Notes: generated by a model not told the origin, from the sequence alone. A stretch of DNA of 64,000 nt from Sphingosinicella terrae (GCF_003347635.1 NZ_QDFY01000005.1:124001-188000), one strand, 5' to 3'. Shown: positions 15,332 through 29,661, counted from the first letter of the stretch. Numbers and translations: made by a program.

Positions 15332-17395
15332 CTAGCCTTCCCAACGGATGCCGAGCCACAAGGTCCGCGGCGTCGCGCGCTCGACGATGCCGGCGCCGGA
15401 GATGCCCGCCACGACCCGCTCGTCGGCCAGGTTCTCGCCGCGCGCCTCGATCGAGAGCCGCGTCGTCAGCGGCATCACCAGGATCGCATCGAAGGTCAGC
15501 GCATCGGGTATGCGGGTCTCGTTGAGATCGTCCTCATACTGGCTGCCGACATAGCGTGCGGTGACCGATGCCAGCGCGCCGCCTCGGCTCCGCCAGCTGA
15601 GGGTTGCGGCAGCGGCGTGGCGCGGCGCCTGGGCAGGCCGGAGCCCGTCGAGCGGAAGCGCAGGACCGCTCGCCTCGACCTCGGCATCGGCGAAAGAGTA
15701 GCCGGCGGCAAGCTGCCACGGCCCGGAGGCGAGGCTGGCGTCTAGCTCCACGCCGCGACTGATCACCGCATCGACGTTCCGGCGTTGACGGAATTGGCCG
15801 CCGGCACCGACGAAGCCCACGCCGGGAAACAGACCTGGACCTTCGCCCAAGGTCACGTTGGAGATCGCCTGATCGAGCCGGTTCACGAACAGGGTCGCGC
15901 CGAGACGCACGCCTTCGGCCGGGCGCAGCTCGATGCCGGCCTCCGCCCCTTCGAGCCGCTCCGGCGCCAGCGCGGCGTTGGCGGCGGTGGCATCGGCGCC
16001 CACCCTGAAGGGGCGGAACAGCTCGTTCAGGGTCGGCAGCCGCCACCCCATATAGGCCGCCATGCGCAAGGTCAGGGCGCCGGAAGGGCGCCAGGCAGCG
16101 CCCGCACGGCCGGTCGCCTCCCAGCCGCCGCGGTCGGGAAAGCGCGTGTCGGTGATGACCGACTGATCGGCAAGGAGGCGCTCGCGCAGCCGTCCCTGCT
16201 CGATCCACCAGCGGTCGAGCCGGCCACCGGCGCTCAGCAGGAATGCGCCGGTCTCGAGGTCAGCCTCGGCGAACCCGCCGACGGTCCGGGTCCTGCCGCC
16301 GGCCACCCGGCCGCGTTGCGGCACGCCGGAGGCGAACTGGAACAGCTCCTGGGTGCGCCCCTCCGTCTCGCGCCAGTCCGCGCCGAGACGGAGCTCCGCC
16401 GGCCCGAGGCGGGGCCGCAGTTCCACCCTGGCGCCGAGCCCGGTCGAGGGGACCGAATATTGGTTCAGCGTCTGGTTCACGACGGTCCGGCCCATTGCGG
16501 CGGAGGCGAACAGATTCGAGAAGTCCCGGACCTGGACGTAAGCCAGGGCAGCGAAGGGAAGGGCGCCGCGCCCGACGATGCGGACGGACGCGTCCGCGCC
16601 GCGCGTGTCGATGTCGCTGAGGGCCGTTCCGCGCTCACGCGCATCGGTGAAGGCGGATGCATTCGCCTGAAGCTCGAGGGCGGAGCCGAGGGGCGTCACC
16701 GCCCGGAGCGCGAGACTGGCCTGCTCATAGGGGGACGGCCGATCCACGGGCCCGCGTTGCGAGGCGATCACAGGAACAAAGCCGTCCCCGCGGGCGAAGG
16801 CCGCGGACGCGGCGACGAAGCCGGGGCCGAGAGGGACACCGAGGCCGGCGAAGGCGTCGAGGCTGTCGCGGCTGCCATAAGCAAGACGGGCCGAGAGGCC
16901 GGCCAGCTCGTCGGGCGCCGCGCTGGTCAGCTCGATCGTTCCGGCGAGCGCGCCGGGGCCGTTCGCGCCGGCGCCGCCGCCGCGCACGACGCGTATCTCG
17001 CCGAGCCGCCTGGGATCGTAGGCCGGCCAGCTGATCCAGCCGCCGAACGGATCGGTCTGAGGCACGCCGTCGAGGATGAGCAGGGCCCGGCTCGACGCGT
17101 TGCCGCCGAGCGCGCGCAAGGTCGCGCCCTGGCTGGTCGGGTTGGCGGTGCGGGCATCGCTGCGCCGGAATTGCTGGAAGCCGGGAATTTCCCGGAGCAA
17201 ATCCTCGAGGCGATTGGACGGCGCATTGGACAGCCGGTCGCGGCCGATCACGACGGTGTCGTACACGGCTTCGCCGACAGCGACGTCGAGCCCGCGCCCG
17301 GTGACGACGATCGTCTGCTCATCCGGTCCGGGAGTCTGAGCGAGAGCGGGGGCGCCGGCAGCGCCGAGGAGGAGGAAAAGCAGGCGCGGAGTCAC
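15332..17395 (-). CDS. TonB-dependent outer membrane receptor
   Basis: The 687-residue protein has a signal peptide (MTPRLLFLLLGAAGAPALAQ), a TonB-box-like EQTIVVTG, a plug domain (NRLEDLLREIPGFQ, ILDGVPQTDPFGG, RIVVRGGGAGANGPGALAG-type region, about 50-160) and a beta-barrel ending in LWLGIRWEG. It would import a large substrate such as a siderophore, cobalamin or oligosaccharide using TonB energy. The plug resembles receptors of the CirA/BtuB type, but neither a riboswitch nor transport neighbours indicate the ligand. The gene starts right after the terminator of the low-complexity protein, so it has its own or a read-through promoter. Convergent with the AAC(3)-like gene. Confidence 0.93.
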   Translation of the reverse strand: MTPRLLFLLLGAAGAPALAQTPGPDEQTIVVTGRGLDVAVGEAVYDTVVIGRDRLSNAPSNRLEDLLREIPGFQQFRRSDARTANPTSQGATLRALGGNASSRALLILDGVPQTDPFGGWISWPAYDPRRLGEIRVVRGGGAGANGPGALAGTIELTSAAPDELAGLSARLAYGSRDSLDAFAGLGVPLGPGFVAASAAFARGDGFVPVIASQRGPVDRPSPYEQASLALRAVTPLGSALELQANASAFTDARERGTALSDIDTRGADASVRIVGRGALPFAALAYVQVRDFSNLFASAAMGRTVVNQTLNQYSVPSTGLGARVELRPRLGPAELRLGADWRETEGRTQELFQFASGVPQRGRVAGGRTRTVGGFAEADLETGAFLLSAGGRLDRWWIEQGRLRERLLADQSVITDTRFPDRGGWEATGRAGAAWRPSGALTLRMAAYMGWRLPTLNELFRPFRVGADATAANAALAPERLEGAEAGIELRPAEGVRLGATLFVNRLDQAISNVTLGEGPGLFPGVGFVGAGGQFRQRRNVDAVISRGVELDASLASGPWQLAAGYSFADAEVEASGPALPLDGLRPAQAPRHAAAATLSWRSRGGALASVTARYVGSQYEDDLNETRIPDALTFDAILVMPLTTRLSIEARGENLADERVVAGISGAGIVERATPRTLWLGIRWEG

Positions 17396-17416
17396 GCGGT
17401 TCGCTTACAGTAAAAG

Positions 17417-17446
17417 GCCGCGCCGGCTATAGAAAACCGGCGCGGC
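17417..17446 (-). terminator. Terminator between the secreted low-complexity protein and the TonB receptor
   Basis: A perfect 10-bp stem GCCGCGCCGG/CCGGCGCGGC with a 10-base loop, followed on the minus strand by CCTTTTACTG. It lies 24 bases after the stop codon of the gene at 17470-18237. Confidence 0.85.
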
Positions 17447-17469
17447 TCCTTACCTTCACCGAGCAGGGA

Positions 17470-18237
17470 TCAGCTGGGATCCTCGGGCGTCGGCTCTTCC
17501 GTTTCCGTCGCCTCGCTCGCCGGGTCGTCGGCCGGCGGAGTCGTCGTCGGCGGCGTGGTCATCGTGCCGGAATTCGGCGTCGACGCGGGCGGCGTGGTGC
17601 TCGGCGTCACCGCGGTCCCGGTGCCGGCGCCTGCCGCGGCGGGCGGCGTCGAAGCGCGTGCGGCGGCGGCCGCATTGAGCTGATCGCGAGTCAAGGAGAT
17701 GACGAGGCCGCGATCATTCTTGCCGAAGCTCGTCAGCGGCAGCCGCGCCCGGGTGGTGCCGGTGCTGACGACGATACCCTGCGCGTCGGCGGTTTCGATG
17801 GTGCCGACGGTGCCGCCCTGCGGATCGTAGACGGTCGCGCCCGCGGTGACATCCGCCGCGGTGGCGGTGGTGAGCTGACCGGCCTGCGCGGTGCCCGCGG
17901 CGCTTGCCGTGGTGCCGGCGGGCTGCGGTGCCGACGTGCCGGGCTGCGGCGAGGTTGCGGGCGCCGTTGCTGTCGGGGCCGTCGTGGCCGGGGCGGTCCG
18001 CGTCGTCGCCTGATCGGCGGCGTCGGTGGCCTCGTCAGCGGTCTGGGCGGGCGCGGCGCGAGGCTGCGGCGCGGCCTGTTCGGTCGGCGCCTGCGACTGG
18101 GCCGCGTTCGGATCGGCGGCCTCGGCCGGCGGCGACGTGTCGGTGCTGTCCTGAGGCTCGGCGGTCGACTGGGCCAAGGACGCGGAGGCCAGCGTCAGAG
18201 CAGACGCGGCTACCAAGGCTTTGAATTTGAACGTCAT
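17470..18237 (-). CDS. Secreted Ala/Thr/Pro-rich protein with a small central domain
   Basis: The 255-residue protein has a Sec signal peptide (MTFKFKALVAASALTLASASLAQ). Residues about 24-120 and 200-255 are low-complexity Ala/Thr/Pro/Gln and acidic, and probably disordered. Between them sits a compact segment (TAADVTAGATVYDPQGGTVGTI to LISLTRDQLNAAAA) resembling a PRC-barrel-like fold: conserved VYD, GTVGTIE and a KNDRG turn. It has no enzymatic motif. An envelope or periplasmic structural role is possible. It has its own terminator, so it is transcribed separately from the downstream TonB receptor. Function unknown. Confidence 0.7.
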   Translation of the reverse strand: MTFKFKALVAASALTLASASLAQSTAEPQDSTDTSPPAEAADPNAAQSQAPTEQAAPQPRAAPAQTADEATDAADQATTRTAPATTAPTATAPATSPQPGTSAPQPAGTTASAAGTAQAGQLTTATAADVTAGATVYDPQGGTVGTIETADAQGIVVSTGTTRARLPLTSFGKNDRGLVISLTRDQLNAAAAARASTPPAAAGAGTGTAVTPSTTPPASTPNSGTMTTPPTTTPPADDPASEATETEEPTPEDPS

Positions 18238-18374
18238 TCACCACCTCCATTAATGATGTGGAAATGTAACGATCGACTCGGTCCCTTGGGGTCCATGGCG
18301 CGCGACCAACCGTTCCGCCGGAACGGCGGTCCGTGGAACGGCATGAAATGACCCCCACGGCCTGGGTAAACGGG

Positions 18375-18776
18375 TCACTCTGAGCTGGGATAACGATCGA
18401 ACCTGGGCACCGTTTCCAGCCGGTCCATCCAGCCGAGACGATCCGCGCATTGGACCTGGACCTGAGGCGCGAGCGCTTCGGGATCGTCGAGGGTGCAGAA
18501 TTGCACGTCCTTGAGACCGGGCAGGACCTTCTCGTTGGTGTAGAAGAGGCCGGTGCCGCATTCGGGGCAGAATTCGCGCCGGCCGTGCTCGGACGATTCG
18601 TAGGTCTTCGGCTCGCCCTGGACGACCCGAACCGAGCCGGCGGCGTAGGCGGCCCAGCCGACCAGCGGCGCGCCCGCATTCCGGCGGCAATCCTCGCAAT
18701 GGCACACCGCCTGATAGACGGGATCGCCCTTCACCTCGTACCGGATCGCTCCGCAATGACAATGTCCGCTCGGCAT
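18375..18776 (-). CDS. GFA-family zinc-binding protein
   Basis: The 133-residue protein matches the GFA (glutathione-dependent formaldehyde-activating enzyme-like) domain PF04828. Zinc ligands appear in order: CHC (6-8), CHCEDCRR (25-32) and CPECGTG (95-101). Members are small cytoplasmic carbon-sulphur lyase-fold proteins; true formaldehyde activity is proven for few, and most are annotated only by fold. It has a single-gene arrangement between the low-complexity protein and hslU. The intervening 18238-18374 contains small inverted repeats (CCGTTCCGCCGGAACGG) but no gene. Confidence 0.92.
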   Translation of the reverse strand: MPSGHCHCGAIRYEVKGDPVYQAVCHCEDCRRNAGAPLVGWAAYAAGSVRVVQGEPKTYESSEHGRREFCPECGTGLFYTNEKVLPGLKDVQFCTLDDPEALAPQVQVQCADRLGWMDRLETVPRFDRYPSSE

Positions 18777-18850
18777 CGCTCTCTCCCTCGTTTGGATTCG
18801 AAGGGAGGCTATGTCATTCCACGGTACATAACAAGAACGACGAGCCGAGG

Positions 18851-20152
18851 TCAGAGCACGTATTTGCTGAGGTCGGTGTTGCGAGCGATATCGGCGAGCT
18901 GGCGCTCGACATAAGCGGCATCCACGGTGACCGTCTCGCCGTGCCGTTCCTCGGCCTCGAAGCTGACATCCTCCAGCAGCTTCTCCATCACCGTCTGGAG
19001 CCTGCGGGCGCCGATATTCTCGACCTCCGAGTTCACCTCCGCGGCGAGCCGTGCCAAGGCCCGGATGCCGTCCTCGGCGAACTGGACCGTGACGCCCTCT
19101 GTGGCGAGCAGCGCCCGATATTGCTCGGTGAGGCTCGCCCGCGTGTCGGAGAGGATGCGGACGAAGTCCTCCTCGGTCAGCGCCTTCAGCTCCACCCGGA
19201 TCGGCAGCCGGCCCTGCAGCTCGGGAAGCAGGTCCGACGGCTTGGCGACGTGGAACGCGCCGGAGGCAATGAACAGGATGTGGTCGGTCTTCATCGGCCC
19301 GTATTTGGTGGCGACCGTCGTCCCCTCGATCAGCGGCAGCAGGTCCCGCTGCACGCCCTCGCGGCTGACCGATCCACCGCGCACGTCGCTGACCGCGATC
19401 TTGTCGATCTCGTCGAGAAAGACGATGCCATTCGATTCGGCGTCCCGGAGCGCGGTGCGGCTGACGTCGTCGGCATCCAGTCTCTTGTCCGATTCCTCCT
19501 CGAGCAGCTTCTCCAGCGCCTCCCGCACCGGCATCCGCCGCCGCTTGCGAGGCTGCTGGCCCATCGCCTTGCCCATCAAGTCGGACAGGTTGATCATTCC
19601 GACCTGTCCGCCCATGCCGGGTATCTCGAAAGGGGTCGACGGAGTCTCGACGACCTCGATCTCGACCTCGCGATCGTTGAGATGGCCTTCGCCGAGCATC
19701 CGGCGGAAGCTCTCGCGCGTCGCCGCGCTCGCATCCTTGCCGGTGAGCGCATCGAGCAGGCGCTCGATCGCCGCCGCCTCGGCGGCGCCGCGGACCGCCT
19801 CGCGGCGGCGCTCGCGCTCGAGGCGCACCGCCTCCTCGACGAGGTCGCGGGCGATCTGCTCGACGTCGCGGCCGACATAGCCGACCTCGGTGAACTTGGT
19901 CGCCTCGACCTTGACGAACGGCGCGTCGGCGAGCTTCGCCAGCCGCCGCGAGATCTCGGTCTTGCCGCAGCCGGTCGGCCCGATCATCAGGATGTTCTTC
20001 GGGGTGACCTCGTCGCGGAGATCCTCGGGAAGCTGCTGGCGCCGCCAGCGGTTGCGCAGCGCGACGGCAACGGCGCGCTTGGCCTCGTCCTGGCCGATGA
20101 TGTGGGCGTCGAGCGCGGCGACCACCGCCTTGGGCGTGAGGGTCTCGTTCAT
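18851..20152 (-). CDS. hslU: ATP-dependent protease ATPase subunit HslU
   Basis: The 433-residue AAA+ protein (E. coli HslU 443) starts [15 protein letters not shown]. Walker A is GPTGCGKT (58-65), the pore-loop region GYVGRDVE follows, Walker B is [12 protein letters not shown], and sensor and C-terminal helices end in the characteristic NTDLSKYVL tail, which inserts into HslV. It unfolds substrates and feeds them to the HslV peptidase. AGGAAAG stands before ATG 20152; a longer open frame upstream is not coding. It is the last gene of a minus-strand group, separated from hslV by an unrelated flavin oxidase gene. Confidence 0.98.
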   Translation of the reverse strand: MNETLTPKAVVAALDAHIIGQDEAKRAVAVALRNRWRRQQLPEDLRDEVTPKNILMIGPTGCGKTEISRRLAKLADAPFVKVEATKFTEVGYVGRDVEQIARDLVEEAVRLERERRREAVRGAAEAAAIERLLDALTGKDASAATRESFRRMLGEGHLNDREVEIEVVETPSTPFEIPGMGGQVGMINLSDLMGKAMGQQPRKRRRMPVREALEKLLEEESDKRLDADDVSRTALRDAESNGIVFLDEIDKIAVSDVRGGSVSREGVQRDLLPLIEGTTVATKYGPMKTDHILFIASGAFHVAKPSDLLPELQGRLPIRVELKALTEEDFVRILSDTRASLTEQYRALLATEGVTVQFAEDGIRALARLAAEVNSEVENIGARRLQTVMEKLLEDVSFEAEERHGETVTVDAAYVERQLADIARNTDLSKYVL

Positions 20153-20261
20153 CTTTCCTGCGGCTCTGGCGGGGGCGGAACTGTCGGAGGGCCGATCGGC
20201 GTCGGCGACGCGGGTCTGGTAGTTCATGTCGGACACGAGATGGAGGCGCGACGCGGCCGGT

Positions 20262-21389
20262 TCAAGCGGTGCATCGGAAGCTCCCGAACAGTGCGGCCTG
20301 GCGGCGCAGGATCCGGGCGATCCTCGCCGGGTCCGGTTCGGTCGACCATTGTCCGAGCTCGAAGCTTCCGCCGAGGATGATCCCGTCGGCGCGCGGGAAC
20401 ATGTAGCCGGCCTCTCCGGTGAAGGCGTAGCGGACCTCGGGCTGCGGCAACAGCACGGCGAGCTGGCCGCGGGCGGGCTGCATCGCGGTGTCGCCGAACA
20501 GCGCGCGGGCGCCGAGGCCGGTGCAGTTGAAGACAAGAGGCTCGGGCAGCGCCGCCAACTCGCCGGGCGTCGCGAAATCGCGGACGACGATGCGGCCCCC
20601 GGCGACCTGAAAGTCTCGCATCAATTGGCGCAGATAGCGTCCGGTCTCGACGTAGAGGGTATCGTAGCGCCTGATGGCTGGGAGAGGGAAGGGATGCTCG
20701 TCCGGCCGCAGCATCCGGTTCACGGGAGGGAAGGTCGGCAGCAGGGGCGTCTCGGGTCCGCTTGCCTCGACATAGGTGGGCAGCCACTCGATACCGTAAT
20801 CCGGGCCGACCATGATCTGGAAACGGCGCCAGCTGTAGTCGGTAGCGGCGCGGAACTGCTCGCGCCATTCCGGCGTGACTTCTTCCTCGCGGAAATGGCC
20901 GAACGGATGGAATTGGCCGCCGGCGACATTGGACGTGGTCTCGGGCGGCAGCGCCTTCGCATAGAGGGTGACCGCAAAGCCCGCTTCCTGGGCGAGCCGT
21001 GCGGTGCTGAGGCCGATCACGCCGGCACCGATCACCGCCACCGGCCCCCGATGGCCGGCGAGGCCGAGATCCACGGCGAGGCGCGCGCTGCCCCAGCTCA
21101 GCGTGATGCCGGCGCCGCCATGGCCGTAATTGTGCACCAGCGCCTTGTCGGCGAATGCCTCGCGCCGGACGACGAAACCCGCGGCGCGATAGGGGCGAAG
21201 GCCCGCCAGCGTGCGGATGATCCGGCTCTCCTCGACCAGCACCGGGGGAAGGCAGCCGGTGCGGGCCGCCGGGCGCGACGCGGTGGTGGCGGCGCAGCCG
21301 GGAAGGGCCAGGGCCGCGGCCGACGCTCCGAGAAAGCGGCGACGATCTACGGTCGAGGTGGCGAGGCTGAGCGGTTCCATGAACTCCAT
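20262..21389 (-). CDS. Tat-exported FAD-dependent D-amino-acid-oxidase-like protein
   Basis: About 375 residues. The N-terminus carries a twin-arginine signal ([19 protein letters not shown]) that also ends in a lipobox-like Cys. The FAD Rossmann motif [18 protein letters not shown] lies near residues 115-132, followed by the DAO-type segment [13 protein letters not shown], and the C-terminal [18 protein letters not shown] and [16 protein letters not shown] enzymes oxidise D-amino acids or N-methyl amines, producing hydrogen peroxide. Export of folded flavoprotein suits the Tat system. It lies between hslV (83 bases away) and hslU (109 bases), both on the same strand, an unusual insertion. 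Start uncertain: GTG 21398, ATG 21389 or ATG 21380. Confidence 0.85.
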   Translation of the reverse strand: MEFMEPLSLATSTVDRRRFLGASAAALALPGCAATTASRPAARTGCLPPVLVEESRIIRTLAGLRPYRAAGFVVRREAFADKALVHNYGHGGAGITLSWGSARLAVDLGLAGHRGPVAVIGAGVIGLSTARLAQEAGFAVTLYAKALPPETTSNVAGGQFHPFGHFREEEVTPEWREQFRAATDYSWRRFQIMVGPDYGIEWLPTYVEASGPETPLLPTFPPVNRMLRPDEHPFPLPAIRRYDTLYVETGRYLRQLMRDFQVAGGRIVVRDFATPGELAALPEPLVFNCTGLGARALFGDTAMQPARGQLAVLLPQPEVRYAFTGEAGYMFPRADGIILGGSFELGQWSTEPDPARIARILRRQAALFGSFRCTA

Positions 21390-21480
21390 CCGGGCCACTT
21401 TGTCGAAGCTCCTTCCTCTCTGGCCGGGCGCGCCCGGAAAGAAAAGCGCTTCGACGGGGCTCGGCGCGAATGGAGGCCGA

Positions 21481-22023
21481 TCAGGCCGCTTCCTCGATCG
21501 TCTCCACGGTCAGCTGGTCGTTGGTATAGACGCAGATCTCCGCCGCGATCTTCATCGCCTTGCGCGCGATCGCCTCGGCATCCTCCTCATAGTCGAACAG
21601 CGCGGTCGCGGCGGCGAGCGCGAAATTGCCGCCCGACCCGATCGCCGCCACGCCGGCGGCGGGTTCGAGCACGTCGCCATTTCCAGTCAGGATCAGGCTG
21701 ACGTCCTTGTCGGCGACGATCATCATCGCTTCGAGGTTGCGAAGATATTTGTCGGTCCGCCAGTCCTTGGCGAGCTCGACCGCCGCGCGCATCAGCACGC
21801 CATGATATTGCTCGAGCTTGCGCTCCAGCCGCTCGAACAGAGTGAAGGCATCGGCGGTGGCGCCGGCGAAGCCGCCGATCACCTTGCCGTCGCCGAGGCG
21901 CCTCACCTTGCGCGCATTGGGCTTGATCACCGTCGACTGAAGCGACACCTGCCCGTCCCCGGCGATCACGACCTTTCCGTTCTTGCGCACGCCGACGATC
22001 GTCGTGCCATGCCAGCTTTCCAT
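21481..22023 (-). CDS. hslV: ATP-dependent protease subunit HslV
   Basis: The 180-residue N-terminal-nucleophile peptidase begins [16 protein letters not shown]; processing before Thr7 exposes the catalytic threonine. The proteasome-beta fold is clear ([30 protein letters not shown]). It forms a double hexamer that degrades proteins unfolded by HslU. GGGAG five to six bases before ATG 22023 supports this start over ATG 22053. It heads the group hslV, flavin oxidase, hslU. Confidence 0.98.
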   Translation of the reverse strand: MESWHGTTIVGVRKNGKVVIAGDGQVSLQSTVIKPNARKVRRLGDGKVIGGFAGATADAFTLFERLERKLEQYHGVLMRAAVELAKDWRTDKYLRNLEAMMIVADKDVSLILTGNGDVLEPAAGVAAIGSGGNFALAAATALFDYEEDAEAIARKAMKIAAEICVYTNDQLTVETIEEAA

Positions 22024-22091
22024 GGAAACTCCCGCTTGCTTGTCGCGGCTCATTTGGGTGGGGCGGACCGGCGGCGCAATGGTCGCCCGGG

Positions 22092-22430
22092 TCAAGCCCA
22101 GTGGGCGGCCTCGCGGCGGAGGCGATCGAGATCGTTCCAATGGCCCTCGACGGTCTCGCGCCCTTCCTTCGTGAGTTTCGCGCGCGTCCAGGGCGTCTTG
22201 CCCTTGTGGCCTTTCGTCACCTCGACCAGTCCGCCCGCCTCGAGCTTGGCGAGATGGCTGGAAAGGTTGCCCTTGGTGAGACCGGTCGCGGCCAGCAGGT
22301 AGGAGAACTCGACTTCGGTCCAGCCGAGAAGCAAGGTCAGGATGGCGAGCCTGGAAGGATCGTGGACGAGCCGGTCCATGGCCGCCAGCGCGGCGAAGGG
22401 AGAGGGCTCCCGCTCCTGCTCGTCCGCCAT
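22092..22430 (-). CDS. Small winged-helix transcriptional regulator
   Basis: The 112-residue protein is a single winged helix-turn-helix of the ArsR/MarR-like type (HTH_27 group): [19 protein letters not shown], recognition helix [14 protein letters not shown], wing [24 protein letters not shown]. It has no obvious ligand or metal site (no Cys pair). It sits upstream of hslV on the same strand but 68 bases away, and a 15-bp palindrome 43 bases before its start suggests autoregulation. Regulators of this group are often coupled to membrane-protein genes such as creD, one of which occurs at 47.1 kb in this window. Confidence 0.88.
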   Translation of the reverse strand: MADEQEREPSPFAALAAMDRLVHDPSRLAILTLLLGWTEVEFSYLLAATGLTKGNLSSHLAKLEAGGLVEVTKGHKGKTPWTRAKLTKEGRETVEGHWNDLDRLRREAAHWA

Positions 22431-22472
22431 CCTGCTCCTCCCCCGGATCCTTCACCGAACCTAGCATATGGC

Positions 22473-22487
22473 GTTTGCAGCGCAAAC
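22473..22487. promoter_or_regulatory. Palindromic operator candidate for the winged-helix gene
   Basis: GTTTGC-AGC-GCAAAC is a perfect inverted repeat 43 bases upstream of the regulator start at 22430, next to an AT-rich CATATGCTAG stretch that could be a -10 region on the minus strand. Size and position suit binding by a dimeric winged-helix protein. Confidence 0.5.
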
Positions 22488-22531
22488 CCCGGCGTGGCGC
22501 AGGCGGGCGGACAAGGTGCGTGGCAGCGTGC

Positions 22532-27008
<4,477 letters not shown>

Positions 27009-27050
27009 AAGTGGAGGAGAAGCGGTTCGGCCTCTCCCTCCCGGCAGGGA

Positions 27051-27878
27051 CTATCGGGTGCCACCGGTCTCGGCAGGGGCCGCCGCGGCCGTCTCGGGCG
27101 CGTGCCGCTGGATCAGCGCATAAGCGCGGTCGTACCAGCGCGAGCCCGGATAGTTGGCGCCGAGCACGGCCGCGGACCGGCGCGCCTCTTCCGGCAGGCC
27201 GAGCGCCAGATAGGATTCGGTGAGGCGCATCAGCGCTTCGGGCGCATGGGTGGTGGTCTGATATTCGTCGATGACGGTGCGAAAGCGAACCACCGAAGCG
27301 AGCCACTGGGCCCGCCGCTGGTAGAAACGCCCGATCTCCATCTCCTTGCCGGCGAGATGATCGCGCACGAGGTCAATCTTCAGCCGCGCATCCTCGGCAT
27401 AAGGCGTGGTCGGATAGCGGCGAACCAGCTCGCCCAGCGCGTCCAGCGCCTGACGGGTGATCGCCTGATCGCGGGTGACGTCGCTGATCTGCTCGTAATA
27501 ATTGAGCGAGATCAGATAGAGCGCATAAGGCGCGTCGCGATTACCCGGGTGGATGGACAGGAAGCGGCGAGCGGAGTCGATCGACTTGGTATGGTCGTTG
27601 GCGGCGTAATAAGAGAAAGCGCTCATCAGCTGGGCGCGGCGGGCCCAGACCGAATAAGGGTGCTGCCGCTCGACTTCGTCGAACAGGGCCGCGGCCACCG
27701 CATATTGGCCGCGCTGCAGGCGCTGCCACGCGGCATTGTAGAGGGTGTTGACGTCGCGCGCGACATAGCGGGTGTCGGTCCGGCCGCGATTGCCGCCGCC
27801 GAGCGTGCCGCAGGCGGAAAGGGACGCCATGGCGGCGGCGCCGACGAGGCAGACGAGCGGACGGGAAAGCTTGTGCAT
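27051..27878 (-). CDS. bamD: Outer membrane assembly lipoprotein BamD
   Basis: The 275-residue protein has a lipoprotein signal ending LSAC (Cys23), then the BamD TPR array (NTLYNAAWQRLQRGQYAVAA, ALFDEVERQHPYSVWARRAQ, YALYLISLNYYEQI, RRYPTTPYAEDARLKIDL). BamD is the essential scaffold of the BAM complex that inserts beta-barrel proteins. ATG 27878 gives the signal peptide directly; the longer open frame upstream has no coding character. It heads the recN-ligA operon, the common alphaproteobacterial order. The 27879-28097 gap to the divergent glycosyltransferase holds no gene I can support. Confidence 0.96.
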   Translation of the reverse strand: MHKLSRPLVCLVGAAAMASLSACGTLGGGNRGRTDTRYVARDVNTLYNAAWQRLQRGQYAVAAALFDEVERQHPYSVWARRAQLMSAFSYYAANDHTKSIDSARRFLSIHPGNRDAPYALYLISLNYYEQISDVTRDQAITRQALDALGELVRRYPTTPYAEDARLKIDLVRDHLAGKEMEIGRFYQRRAQWLASVVRFRTVIDEYQTTTHAPEALMRLTESYLALGLPEEARRSAAVLGANYPGSRWYDRAYALIQRHAPETAAAAPAETGGTR

Positions 27879-28097
27879 GGCGGGCTTCTTAGCTGAGGGT
27901 TCGGGCGAGGCCAAGCGGACTTGATGAGGGTGATGCGGTCCTTGGCTACGGCATTTCCGCTCCTCTCCACGCGTAGCAGCCGAGCGCGAGCAAGCCGCTG
28001 CCGGAGGGCGCTCCGGAAAGCTGGCCGGCCGAGCCTGAACCCAGGCCGAACGGGCCATTAACGCCGCCACAGCCCTTTTCTGGTAGGCGCCAGCGCG

Positions 28098-29297
28098 ATG
28101 CTGCGGGTGCTCACCCTTTCGACCTTGTTCCCCAATGCGGTCCGCCCGACGCTGGGGCCATTCGTGGAGCGGCAGACGATCGGTCTGGCGGCGCGCGCCG
28201 GGGTGGCGGTCGAAGTGGTAGCGCCGGTCGGCCTGCCGCCCTGGCCGCTCTCGCACCATCCCCATTATGCGCCGCTGCGGGCGCTGCCGGAGCGGGAGGT
28301 ATGGAAGGGCCTTGCGGTCCATCGTCCGCGCTATCGAGTCTGGCCGCTGGTCGGCGCCGCGGCGACTCCCGCGGCGATCGCCCGGGCGCTGCTGCCGCGG
28401 CTGAAGGATATTCGGGAGCGTTTCCCCTTCGATGTCATCGACGCCGAATTCTTCTGGCCCGACGGCCCGGCGGCGATGCAGCTCGCCCGCGCGCTCGGCG
28501 TTCCCTTCTCGATCAAGGCGCGAGGAAGCGACATCCATTATTGGGCGATGCGGCCCCGCACCCGCGCGCAGGTCATCGCGGCGGGCCATGCCGCGGACGG
28601 GCTGCTCGCCGTCAGCGCGGCGCTGCGCGACGACATGGCCGCGCTCGGCCTGCCGGCCGACAGCATCCGGGTCCATCATACCGGGATCGATCTGGAGCGG
28701 TTCCGCCCCGTCGACCGTAAGCCTGCGAAGGCGGCGCTCGGCATGAGCGGGCCCCTGCTGATCGCCGTCGGGACGCTGATGGAGCGCAAGGGCCAGCGGC
28801 TGGCGGTCGAGGCGTTGACCGAGCTGACGGAGGCGAGCTTGATCCTGGTCGGCGGCGGGCCCGACCGACCGGTGCTCGAGCGGCTGGCGCGCAAGCTCGG
28901 GGTGCAGGAACGGGTCCGCATCCTCGGCGTCAGGCCCCATGAGGACCTTCCCGCCTTGCTCGCCGCGGCCGACGTCGCGGTCCAGCCGAGCGCCAGCGAG
29001 GGGCTCGCCAATGTCTGGGTCGAGGCGCTGGCCTGCGGAACGCCGGTGGTGACCTGCGCCGTCGGCGGCGCCCGCAATGTCATCGACCGCCCTGCGGCCG
29101 GCCGACTCGTCGCGCGCAATGCGCAGGCGATCGTCGCCGCGGTCGCCGACTTGCTGGCTTCGCCGCCCCCGCAGGCCGAGGTGCGCGGCGCCGCGGAGAA
29201 ATTCAGCTGGGACAGGAATGCCGAGGAACTGGAGGCGCATCTTCGCGCGCTCGTCGCGGCACGTCAGCCAATGAAAGGGCGCGTCACAGGCCCATGA
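28098..29297 (+). CDS. GT4-family glycosyltransferase
   Basis: The 399-residue GT-B enzyme has an N-terminal acceptor domain (MLRVLTLSTLFPNAVRPTLG, SIKARGSDIHYWAM) and a C-terminal nucleotide-sugar domain with LIAVGTLMERKGQ, LVGGGPDRP and the E-x7-E motif in PSASEGLANVWVEALACGTP. Such enzymes transfer a sugar with retention, typically to exopolysaccharide, LPS or lipid acceptors. It stands alone, divergent from bamD, and ends 14 bases inside the convergent Mth938 gene. Acceptor unknown. Confidence 0.9.
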   Translation: MLRVLTLSTLFPNAVRPTLGPFVERQTIGLAARAGVAVEVVAPVGLPPWPLSHHPHYAPLRALPEREVWKGLAVHRPRYRVWPLVGAAATPAAIARALLPRLKDIRERFPFDVIDAEFFWPDGPAAMQLARALGVPFSIKARGSDIHYWAMRPRTRAQVIAAGHAADGLLAVSAALRDDMAALGLPADSIRVHHTGIDLERFRPVDRKPAKAALGMSGPLLIAVGTLMERKGQRLAVEALTELTEASLILVGGGPDRPVLERLARKLGVQERVRILGVRPHEDLPALLAAADVAVQPSASEGLANVWVEALACGTPVVTCAVGGARNVIDRPAAGRLVARNAQAIVAAVADLLASPPPQAEVRGAAEKFSWDRNAEELEAHLRALVAARQPMKGRVTGP

Positions 29298-29661
29298 TCG
29301 CGGCCGCTATCCATCTTTCCTCGGCGCGCAGCAGGCCCCACGTACGGGCGGCGGCGCGGCTGTCCATCGCCTCGACCCCGATGCCGCGCTTCTCGAGCTC
29401 GCGCACCAAGGTGCGCGGCGGAAAGGCCATGGCCGGTCCGGTGCCGACGAGAATGAATTCCGGCGCGGGCGACAGGTCCAGCAGCGGCTGCAGGTCCTCC
29501 GGCCGCAGCTCGGCGAGCAGGGGCGGCGTCCAGGCCGCGGCCCGCTCGGGGGTAAGCAGCAAAGCGGGATAGACCTTTCCGTCGACCGAGAAGCCGCCGC
29601 CGGCGAAGCCCTGGACGAGCGGGCCCGAGGCCGGACGGCTGCGCTGGAAGGACGGCGCCAC
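29284..29661 (-). CDS. Mth938-like domain protein
   Basis: The 125-residue protein is a Mth938/DUF498 domain (PF04430) member: GFAGGGFSVDGKVYPALLL, PAPEFILVGTGPAMAFP, KRGIGVEAMDSRAAARTW. The family, which includes mitochondrial NDUFAF3, binds no known catalytic cofactor. In alphaproteobacteria it is often located just after secDF, as here (8 bases after secF). Function unproven. It overlaps the glycosyltransferase end by 14 bases. Confidence 0.9.
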   Translation of the reverse strand: MAPSFQRSRPASGPLVQGFAGGGFSVDGKVYPALLLTPERAAAWTPPLLAELRPEDLQPLLDLSPAPEFILVGTGPAMAFPPRTLVRELEKRGIGVEAMDSRAAARTWGLLRAEERWIAAAIMGL

